A DNA stretch of 64,000 nt from Xiphydria camelus (lineage: Eukaryota; Arthropoda; Insecta; Hymenoptera; Xiphydriidae), in contig OY783199.1 in assembly GCA_963678675.1 (NCBI GenBank), forward strand, positions 13,958,232 to 14,022,231. Reading direction: 5' to 3'. Every line of letters begins with the position of its first letter. Within the stretch, counting starts at the first letter, position 1. Position numbers and translations under genes: made by a program. Below, in pieces: positions 57,153-64,000 of the stretch. A model generated the notes under the pieces. It was not told where the DNA came from. It saw only the letters and a program-made list of their open reading frames with translations, and searched no databases.

Positions 57153-57793
57153 ATTAAAGTAGGTACGTCGCACAAATTCTACAGTTCGCAATTGACCAAA
57201 CTCTGGGAAAATCTGAACGAAGAATGCGCACAGCGCCAACTGCAAGCGGTAAACTTGTAGCCGGCCGGCGACTAGGGGACGATCCGTGACGTCAGAGCTG
57301 CTATCTGCATTCACCGCGCCGTTTCTTGTGGGCGGAGCTAAGCCGATATTTCAAAACCGATTTTTGGGCTTATTTTACGCTTAATTTAATTTTCTCAAAA
57401 ACCACCTTGTTTCTAATGTTATTGTCTTTCAACACAACATCATAACAAAATTCATGTCATTTCTCCATTAGAGCGGTAGTGAATGTGTTAAGATTGTGAA
57501 AAAAAATTTTATAATAAAAAAAATTGTAAATTTAACTTTCAAATCACTAAAAAATTCATTACCAAATTTCTATGGGAGGCCCCATTTTCTAAGTGCTCTC
57601 AAAATTTCCGTAAAAGATGTAGAAATTTAGTGTACAAAAATCATGAAAATTAAAAATGTCGGTTTTGAGATACAATATTTTTTGTTTCCATTTTAAAGGA
57701 AAAACGCAATATAAAAAAATATAATTTTTTTTTCGAAATCTTCACAAAAAATACACTTTTTTCATTTGGGTCATTTTTTTCATATTGTGTTAA

Positions 57794-58147
57794 CCCTTAG
57801 CGGCCACACCTCAGCCAGGCCACATAGCGGCCACATGGGGTAACTCATTACTCCACGCTGAAAAACCTAGTTGTACAAGACATATGTGTGTTTTAAAACT
57901 TCTAACCTATTGTTCCATGTTTGTTGAAGAGTTCTTCAACATTTCTAATGATTTTTATCGGTCAATTTATAGATGGCGTTCTAAAAACTGGTCATATATA
58001 TGAAAATTCAGCAAAAATGGCTTTTTTCAGAAACAAATTCATTATTCCGCTATTTTTCAATATTAAGGGCTAAACTTTTAGGATTGTACGCACAACATAT
58101 ACCGCTACCATAAAAAAATAACAGTATCCGCCGATCATTCAAAAAGT
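57794..58147. other. Interval between P1 copy 2 and the LTR sequence
   Basis: GGCCACA words repeat at 57802-57836. There is no gene and no repeat that I can define further. Confidence 0.4.
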
Positions 58148-58601
58148 ATATTGTAACGACGCTACTCGGCGCTACCCGGGTAGTCGCACACTTCGGCACG
58201 CTCTCTGACTGGCCCCGCTCGGACAAGGTATTGAGAAAATGAAATGTTGGGCGCCAGATGTTCCGAAACACCAAAGAAAGTCGAAATCGATAACAGTCAG
58301 ATCACGTGAACCGGAAACGGAACTCCGCTAGCTCAGCCCCGAATCGGCAAAGGAGAGGGGCGGGGTCTTAAGACAAAGAAACAAATTTGAGGCGATTCAT
58401 AACAAGAAAATAACACTTAGCTTTATTGGAAATCTTCTTATACACTACTGGCTATTCTAAGAGCCTAACGGCTACGGCAAGGTCGGGTTTCAATCGCGAA
58501 ACTATCGGAGCCGTCAACACGACTCGGCCGACGAGAGTTCTGAAGGGCGAACGGTCGGTATTGAAAATATACGCGAAACTAACAAGCAGGATAACCAACA
58601 A

Positions 58602-58972
58602 TAATTCGCGAGGGAGAGAGGAACGTTAGCCGGAGAAATTCGTGAGGGAGATAGGAACGATAGCCGCGAAAAATTCGCGAGGGAATAGGAACGTTAGCCG
58701 GAGAAATTCGTGAGAGGGATAGGAACGATAGCCGCGACAAATTCGCGAGGGAATAGGAACGTTAGCCGGAGAAATTCGCGGGAAAGATAGGAACGATAGC
58801 CGCGAAATTCGCGAGGGAATAGGAACGTTAGCCGGAGAAATTCGCGAGAGAGATAGGAATGATAGCCGCGACAAATTCGCGAGGGAATAGGAACGTTAGC
58901 CGGAGAAATTTGCGGGAGAGATAGGAACGATAGCCGTGAAAAATTCGCGAGAGAATAGGAACGATAGCCGGA
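58602..58972. repeat. 68-bp minisatellite
   Basis: About five and a half units, each of two 34-bp halves: GGAACGATAGCCGCGA followed by AATTCGCGAGGGA, and GGAACGTTAGCCGGAGAAATT. It lies inside the putative LTR. The Ser/Leu/Pro-rich minus-strand frames here arise from it. Confidence 0.85.
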
Positions 58973-59841
58973 GGTTCGAGTTTCAACTGACAACGGAAGG
59001 TCGCACGGAACGCGAGGTTTGACCGGGCGCTCGCGAAACAAAGGGATTCACTATCACTAACGGTAATTGATAATCAACCGCCCTGAGCGGAGAACAGAGA
59101 GTCGAGCGCACGAGCTATTTTATGCGATATTGCCGCACTAAGGGCACCCTTCTCTATTAATCGATAACGCGCTCGATAGCGCACGGAACGAAACGAAAAC
59201 GGTATTACCGCACTACCGACGCGCACTATCTTGCCGACGATAACGCGGGCTAAACTCGTCTCAGGAAATTCGGTCGCCTCGTGCTACCGAATTTCCCGAG
59301 CATCCCCAGATATTACAACCGCGAACTAAATCGCTAAACGATAAATGTGATCGCTATTAACGTGCGACACAAGATACTACGAAAAGAAAACTAAGAACGC
59401 CACGGGTCCGTCACCCGCGCTCACGGAACGAAACGATATTCCCGTCGAGGGCAAAGGAAATCTAAATCTCTATATTACAGTCTCGGCCACGTGTCGCGAA
59501 CAAAGGAGTCGGCCTACCAGAACGGAGGATCTGCTACCGCTGCGGCGATGAGGCACGTGGAGTCGCTTCGCTGGTCCGCACGAGATAGGAAGAGTCCAGT
59601 GATCGCTGCGGCTCGCTAGGCGGCGAGGGCCTGTCCCCACTCCTAGTAGACCCTTTCCGCGATTTTAATTGATGATCGATGTCCCCCATCGATTTGCATG
59701 CGCGACGCTCTGGTTTCCGCTGCGCGCCCGCTCCGTCGATCGTCAATCGAAGGAAACTAGTTCCTTCCTGGTTGGCGCGGATGCGCGCGCAGCTCGCTGG
59801 ATTCAATCGTGGCTCCGGAACTGTCCCCTCACGGATGATGG

Positions 59842-59965
59842 CTTATGAATCCCTCCGGAACATTCCCCTGCGGGATCACGCGGAGGATCCCGATACGAGG
59901 CTAGCTTCTGGAGATTCCTCCGGAACATTCCCCTGTGGGATCACGCGGAGAATCTCGAGGTGAAG
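59842..59965. repeat. Short tandem duplication in the LTR-type sequence
   Basis: The unit CTCCGGAACATTCCCCTGCG occurs twice, about 68 bp apart (59851 and 59919), each followed by GGATCACGCGGA. Confidence 0.75.
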
Positions 59966-60392
59966 CCTAGCCTCCAAGCGGTCTATCCGTGCCGAAGAAG
60001 CGGGGTGCCTGTCTAAACAGGGTACGTTCCTCGCCGGGTACGCTGCTCGGTTGCAAGTCCCAGTCCTGCGCCTGGCAGGGAAGTCGTGTGCATTTCGCCG
60101 CACGGCATCTGGCGCTCGTTGCAGCCCCTTGGTCCTTCAGCTCCAGCGTCTTTTAGGTCGAATTACTGATCTCGCTACGGTATTCCGCTATGTCGTCCCT
60201 ACTATTACCAAAGTTTCTAACGCGCTAAAATATTCTCATTCTAAATGCTATCCTGGGGATGGCGGGACCAGCGAAGCGACGTTAGGAAATAGGCCAAATT
60301 GTAACGTGCACGATGTGCAACGTTACAATATTTATTCTGGAAAATTACTGGAAGGAAAAATGAAAAAAATTACAAATCATAAAATTTATGAT

Positions 60393-61294
60393 TGTAGGAG
60401 GGGTAATATGTACAGAGCGCGAATAAACTAGGAACTAAGGTTTATTCGTGATCTGGAATACAAAATGGTAGCGTAAGCGTGTGGAAAGAGAAGATCCCAG
60501 GAGGGATCGAGCTCGGAGAAGCGTCGGAGGGGGCTGCCGGTCGGGCTGCTCGTAGGCGGTGCGGGTCGTCCTCAGGAACGGCTGCGTCGGTCCTGGCGTG
60601 CCGGAACTGCTCGAAGGCGGTGCGGGTCGTCCTCAGGAACGGCTGCGTCGGTCCTGGCGTGCCGGGGGCTGCTCGCGTCCCGGGAATCGTCGTCAGGCCG
60701 GAGGCGAAGGTAACTCGTCCGCGTAGAAGGTCGCCGGGTAGGCGTGGCGACGTGAGAACGTCGGCTGGAGCGGCGAGGACGCTAGGGTGTTCGTGGAGCG
60801 AAAACTGCCGCTAGCGAACCTCAAGCCGGGACGGCGTAGGGCCGTCAGAGATCTGCGCGCGAGAGGGTGTTCGCTGAGCGAAGACTTCCCTCTCGGTTGC
60901 TCGAGAGTCGATCGGTGAACCACGAGAGCTGCGATGTTCGCTGAGCGAAAACTGTCGCCGCTCGTGTGGAGGCCGTTCGACTACTAGGGTGTTCGCTGAG
61001 CGAAAACTTTCCTAGGGCGTTCGACTGAGACTTCCGAGGGATAGTGGTGTTCGCTGAGCGAAAACTTCCACTACCGTGACTCGAGATGGTCTGGCGGCGA
61101 TGGCTCGCCGGCCGTCTAATATACCCCGTTTGCGGACCTTGCCGAAAGCCCGCTGATGACCGATGACCGTTAGGTCCTCGGATTACGCGTCCTAACTACC
61201 TGCGCGTCCCTTATGACGCGCTCGGGGCTGTCTCCAACCCTTGAATCGTCGGCAGGCTAACGCATGCCGACTCGGCTGCGATCCACGCGTTACA
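60393..61294 (-). repeat. 3' LTR
   Basis: 902 bp, TGTAACGCG to CCTCCTACA on the minus strand. A TATA-like GGTATATTA lies at 61117-61125 and an AATAAA signal at about 60440-60448, both on the minus strand, so the transcribed part begins near 61090. Contains a 61-bp tandem duplication (60546-60668, CTGCTCGTAGGCGG versus CTGCTCGAAGGCGG) and the hairpin array 60780-61073. Confidence 0.9.
60780..61073 (-). promoter_or_regulatory. Array of five stem-loops with a shared loop and different stems
   Basis: Each unit has the plus-strand core TGTTCGCTGAGCGAA plus ACT, whose centre TTCGC-TGA-GCGAA itself folds (one unit has TTCGTGGAGCGAA). The flanking stems differ but are self-complementary: CGCTAG/CTAGCG, CGAGAGGG/CCCTCTCG, CACGAG/CTCGTG with GCGA/TCGC, CTAGGG/CCTAG (one mismatch here, perfect in the other LTR) and TAGTGG/CCACTA. 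The array lies just downstream of the TATA-like box, so it would be in the RNA leader and in the 3' end. Function unknown. Confidence 0.75.
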
Positions 61295-63086
61295 ATCTCC
61301 CCCTCTGGACCTGACGGCGTCCCGACGAAGGTCCAGGATCCTGCGTGGATGGCTGCACTGCTTGCTTGCGGGGACGTCCTCTTTTCCGTAGAGGTCGTAT
61401 TGGTGGTGGTGGTTTTTCTTCCTCAGAGCCCTCCCCCTGGAGGAGAGCTGCTTCCGTGGTTTCATTAGGTTGTAAAGTGTTATTCATAAACACGACGTCA
61501 AGCAATCCCAGGTCGATCCGTTCGGGTTTCCCTTGACTAAGTTCCTTAGGACTCTCCCCCTGGAAGAGAGCTGCTTCCTTAGGTTGCAAAATGATATCTG
61601 TTGTTGCGACGTCGATCATTTCAAATTTTATTTCTTCGGCGCTGGTCGTTGTTTGGTAGCAACGATCGAAGAGTTCGTCCAGATAGTCGTCTGGTTCGGT
61701 CCTTTGAGGGGAGGCGGGTAAGGGGCTGAGTGCCTTTGGAATCTCTATCAGATCCGACCAAAGGTTGACTTCTTCGGCCGCCTCAATCATTGTTGTCAAC
61801 ACCTCTTCAGTTTGGGACGAGGAAACTGATTTCCCGGGCGTCCTCTGGAAGTCGTGGCGTTGTTGGGGATCCGTATTGAACCACCAAGTTTGTTGCGGAA
61901 TGTCAATCACGATGCCGGCATTTTCTAAGAAGTCTACTCCTAGTAGCGTGTGGTTATGCTTGGCGTCTGGCAAAACGATGAGCTTTGTAGGAATTCGTCG
62001 TCCTTGCAGCCGTATGACCACGCTGGTAATTGGTACTTCCTGGAGCTGAGGGTTCCCGTCCGCGAGGGTGATCTGCTTGACCACTTTGGAGAACTTCCGC
62101 CCTTTTTCCAGCAAAGCTTGAAAAAGACTGTAGCTGGCAACGCTCGCTCTTGCGCCTGTGTCGATGCAGGCGCTGCCGACTAATCCCTCAATTGAAATTT
62201 GGATGGTCGGACGTTGGTGCGAAACGTCGGTGTTTATGGCGCAGAAGTCCAATTGTGCCACGTCTGCTTTGCTCGGGTTGCAGGTAGGACACTTACTCCT
62301 TACAACTCCCGGGCGTTTGCAGCCATAGCATTGTATTGTTGAGGGTTCCTCCTTTAATCGTGTTGCTAGTGCTTCTTTTCGGCGGCAGCTTTCTTCGGTA
62401 TGACCGAAGCGATTACATATTTCGCATCGTGGTCTTACTTTTTCCGTTTTACACTTCTCGACCTCCGTATTATTTTCTTCTTGAGGTGCTGACTTCACTA
62501 TATTGTTAGATAGCTCCCGATCAATCTCTTCTACTTCGCGGGCCTTGCGTAGTAGATCCTGGAACGTGGTTACTACGTCTCGAGGAACTTTTTCCCGGAT
62601 CCGTCGTCGTAATAGACCGAATACTAGATCTATTTGCTGGCGTTCCGGTAGCCGATATGGTAATTCTGCCAGCATAGCTCGTGCCTTGCAGATGAAAATG
62701 TCCGTGGTTGTTTCGTTATCCTGCCTCCGTTGGAAGAGGTCTACGAAGACTTGATGCGCCAACCTTTTTGGACAAAAGGCGGTCCGAAGGAGATCCATTG
62801 CTTCTGCCCAAGTTCCTGCGTTCTCCTTGGTACCTCGCCACCACGTGGCTGCGACATCTTGCAGGAGGAGTGGCAGACCCTTTAGTGCGTCTGCATCGCT
62901 GATCTCGCTCACCTCTTTAAAAATGGTGGACGCCGTGATAAATTCTTCGACCTTGTCGCGGTTTCTGGTTCCATTGTATCTGGACGTGCACTTGGCGAAG
63001 CTGGTTCGTCTTCTTTCCTGCTGCTGTGGTATGTTGATCCTCTCGAGCAGCATCGTGAGCTGCTCGTTTGTCATTTGGACCGCCAT
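61290..63086 (-). CDS. Gag-protease polyprotein of an LTR retrotransposon
   Basis: A 598-residue intact frame. Residues about 35-195 are a retrotransposon gag domain (WWRGTKENAGTWAEAMDLLR, FCPKRLAHQVFVDLFQRR). Residues 221-234 are a C-x2-C-x4-H-x4-C zinc knuckle (CEICNRFGHTEESC), and 253-269 a second Cys cluster. Residues 307-312 (CIDTGA) hold the catalytic Asp of a retropepsin, and 381-387 (LLGVDFL) its second conserved strand. The C-terminal region is acidic with an internally repeated LQPxExxLxQGE block, then PPPP and an AT-hook-like RKRGRPRK (567-574). The protein would form the particle and process itself. It lacks polymerase domains. The frame crosses the polypurine tract, and its stop codon uses the first bases of the 3' LTR. 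The start is the first ATG after the primer site. Viral-type element, described only. Confidence 0.88.
   Translation of the reverse strand: MAVQMTNEQLTMLLERINIPQQQERRRTSFAKCTSRYNGTRNRDKVEEFITASTIFKEVSEISDADALKGLPLLLQDVAATWWRGTKENAGTWAEAMDLLRTAFCPKRLAHQVFVDLFQRRQDNETTTDIFICKARAMLAELPYRLPERQQIDLVFGLLRRRIREKVPRDVVTTFQDLLRKAREVEEIDRELSNNIVKSAPQEENNTEVEKCKTEKVRPRCEICNRFGHTEESCRRKEALATRLKEEPSTIQCYGCKRPGVVRSKCPTCNPSKADVAQLDFCAINTDVSHQRPTIQISIEGLVGSACIDTGARASVASYSLFQALLEKGRKFSKVVKQITLADGNPQLQEVPITSVVIRLQGRRIPTKLIVLPDAKHNHTLLGVDFLENAGIVIDIPQQTWWFNTDPQQRHDFQRTPGKSVSSSQTEEVLTTMIEAAEEVNLWSDLIEIPKALSPLPASPQRTEPDDYLDELFDRCYQTTTSAEEIKFEMIDVATTDIILQPKEAALFQGESPKELSQGKPERIDLGLLDVVFMNNTLQPNETTEAALLQGEGSEEEKPPPPIRPLRKRGRPRKQAVQPSTQDPGPSSGRRQVQRGRL
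61295..61310 (-). other. Polypurine tract
   Basis: On the minus strand CCAGAGGGGGAGAT directly precedes the 3' LTR start TGTAACG. It overlaps the last codons of the gag-protease frame. Confidence 0.75.
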
Positions 63087-63174
63087 ACCTTCCGCTAGCC
63101 TCGCGCTTCTCCTGGGGGGGGACGTGGTGGGTTTAGGATTCTATCCGGAAGTTGGGTGAGGATTCTACCCGGAA

Positions 63175-63185
63175 GTTGGGCGCCA
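63175..63185 (-). promoter_or_regulatory. Primer binding site
   Basis: TGGCGCCCAAC on the minus strand, 2 bp inside the 5' LTR. The identical word occurs at 58246-58256. It would pair with the CCA end of a tRNA. Which tRNA is not determined. Confidence 0.75.
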
Positions 63186-63187
63186 GT

Positions 63188-64000
63188 TGTAGGAGGGGTA
63201 ATATGTACAGAGCGCGAATAAACTAGGAACTAAGGTTTATTCGTGATCTGGAATACAAAATGGTAGCGTAAGCGTGTGGAAAGAGAAGATCCCAGGAGGG
63301 ATCGAGCTCGGAGAAGCGTCGGAGGGGGCTGCCGGTCGGGCTGCTCGTAGGCGGTGCGGGTCGTCCTCAGGAACGGCTGCGTCGGTCCTGGCGTGCCGGA
63401 ACTGCTCGAAGGCGGTGCGGGTCGTCCTCAGGAACGGCTGCGTCGGTCCTGGCGTGCCGGGGGCTGCTCGCGTCCCGGGAATCGTCGTCAGGCCGGAGGC
63501 GAAGGTAACTCGTCCGCGTAGAAGGTCGCCGGGTAGGCGTGGCGACGTGAGAACGTCGGCTGGAGCGGCGAGGACGCTAGGGTGTTCGTGGAGCGAAAAC
63601 TGCCGCTAGCGAACCTCAAGCCGGGACGGCGTAGGGCCGTCAGAGATCTGCGCGCGAGAGGGTGTTCGCTGAGCGAAGACTTCCCTCTCGGTTGCTCGAG
63701 AGTCGATCGGTGAACCACGAGAGCTGCGATGTTCGCTGAGCGAAAACTGTCGCCGCTCGTGTGGAGGCCGTTCGACTACTAGGGTGTTCGCTGAGCGAAA
63801 ACTTCCCTAGGGCGTTCGACTGAGACTTCCGAGGGATAGTGGTGTTCGCTGAGCGAAAACTTCCACTACCGTGACTCGAGATGGTCTGGCGGCGATGGCT
63901 CGCCGGCCGTCTAATATACCCCGTTTGCGGACCTTGCCGAAAGCCCGCTGATGACCGATGACCGTTAGGTCCTCGGATGACGCGTCCTAACTACCTGCGC
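63188..64000 (-). repeat. 5' LTR (window ends inside it)
   Basis: Matches 60393-61205 with two differences. It repeats the stem-loop array at 63575-63868. The remaining 89 bp or so and the target duplication lie outside the window. Confidence 0.9.
63575..63868 (-). promoter_or_regulatory. Stem-loop array, second copy
   Basis: Same five hairpins as 60780-61073. Here the CTAGGG/CCCTAG stem is perfect, at the one site where the LTR copies differ within the array. Confidence 0.75.

Larger units (their letters stand above)
53938..57466 (-). mobile_element. THAP-domain element, copy 2 (3.5 kb)
   Basis: The ends GGGGAAATGACATGAATTTT and, inverted, GGAGAAATGACATGAATTTT are flanked by AT (53936-53937, 57467-57468). 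Copy 1 of the P1 palindrome (17930-17945) gives the empty site with one AT. The 3' half (56770-57466) is colinear with 30067-30945, including the broken THAP start. A piggyBac-type MITE and a GTGTGGCCGCC palindrome are nested inside. A 2-bp AT duplication with a THAP protein is compatible with ISL2EU-type elements, as an inference. Confidence 0.8.
50156..57793. mobile_element. Palindromic element P1, copy 2, host of nested insertions
   Basis: The pieces 50156-50184, 53008-53937 and 57467-57793 together reproduce copy 1 (16955-18163): TATGGGGCATTCCATGTC, then TAGAAACTTTTGGGTCTCC, the arms, and the right arm up to TTTCATATTGTGTTAA. The first gap is the element 50185-53007 and the second is the element 53938-57466. 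Both sites are confirmed by the uninterrupted copy. Confidence 0.8.
58152..60327 (-). mobile_element. LTR-type sequence with primer site, ATAT flanks
   Basis: The block starts TGTAACGACG and ends CAACGTTACA, flanked by ATAT (58148-58151, 60328-60331). On the minus strand a primer-site word TGGCGCCCAAC (58256-58246) follows the end of a putative 2.07-kb LTR (60327-58259, TGTAACG to GGAACA), separated by 2 bp as in the neighbouring element. An AATAAA signal lies on the minus strand at 58422-58427. Only 107 bp of possible interior remain before the left edge. A solo LTR of 2176 bp is the competing reading. No coding region. Confidence 0.6.
60393..64000 (-). mobile_element. Young LTR retrotransposon with gag-protease only (cut by window end)
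   Basis: Minus-strand element: 5' LTR 64000-63188 (813 of about 902 bp in the window), primer site, one gag-protease frame, polypurine tract, 3' LTR 61294-60393. Over the shared 813 bp I found only two LTR differences (61010 and 61184), so it inserted recently. There is no reverse transcriptase, RNase H or integrase between protease and LTR. The element is nonautonomous, but its frame is intact. Gypsy-like by its gag and protease order. Confidence 0.88.

Noticed and set aside
58602..58972. Regularly spaced repeats that could suggest a CRISPR array
   Set aside because: The spacing units are themselves repeated, so it is a minisatellite in a eukaryotic retroelement.
58626..59041. Ser/Leu/Phe/Pro repeat proteins on the minus strand
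   Set aside because: Direct translation of the 68-bp minisatellite in an LTR.
59534..59806. Arg/Ser-rich minus-strand frame
   Set aside because: Within the LTR-type sequence, with no domain and no conserved partner.
60479..60814. 111-codon frame, identical at 63274-63609
   Set aside because: Lies antisense inside the LTR and is duplicated only because the LTR is. Ala/Arg/Gly-rich from GC content.

Overview
The window is eukaryotic, AT-rich and dominated by mobile elements. The one clear host gene piece is a seven-transmembrane insect gustatory-receptor-type exon (2972-4012). Together with TTAGG/CCTAA runs at 38.6 kb and many mariner, piggyBac, DDE_Tnp_4 and LTR elements, it suggests an insect, most likely a hymenopteran and plausibly an ant. 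The species is an inference. I saw no tRNA, rRNA, CRISPR array or bacterial gene. Most short open reading frames here come from palindromes, microsatellites or dead transposons.

Layout. 1-2005: composite repeat, copy A (copy B at 43841-45510). 2972-4012: receptor exon. 4349-12820: a DDE_Tnp_4/SWIM transposon with its transposase split by a 5.27-kb element (5932-11205, TSD ATAA) and its right arm split by a TA-flanked MITE (11919-12807). 12821-16958: a 4.1-kb inverted repeat holding a TTAA-flanked MITE and two more inverted-repeat elements. 16955-18810: palindromic MITEs. 19382-21261: an element built from two tandem duplications and saturated with AATGG. 21263-24960: another long inverted repeat with nested hairpins. 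25012-28850: a mariner-like foldback and a 2.73-kb element (26115-28846, TSD CTAT) encoding a cysteine-cluster protein. 29259-31000: MITEs and a THAP-domain element. 31112-33549: a TIR-bounded element with a dead multi-part protein gene. 34750-37183: second DDE_Tnp_4/SWIM element, converted to a foldback, with its empty site preserved in a neighbouring tandem copy. 38590-43810: palindromic elements. 46089-46808: a dead transposon gene fragment. 48161-49222: a complete miniature LTR element (TRIM) with a tRNA-Trp-type primer site. 49535-57793: a stack of insertions inside a palindromic host element. 58152-60327: LTR-type sequence. 60393-64000: a young LTR retrotransposon that keeps gag and protease but has no reverse transcriptase between its LTRs; its 5' LTR runs off the window.

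Many insertions can be dated relative to each other because the uninterrupted sequence survives elsewhere in the window. The most unusual signal is in the young element's LTRs: five stem-loops share one loop sequence but have different stems, each complementary to itself. They lie just downstream of a TATA-like box, so they would be at the start of the transcript.
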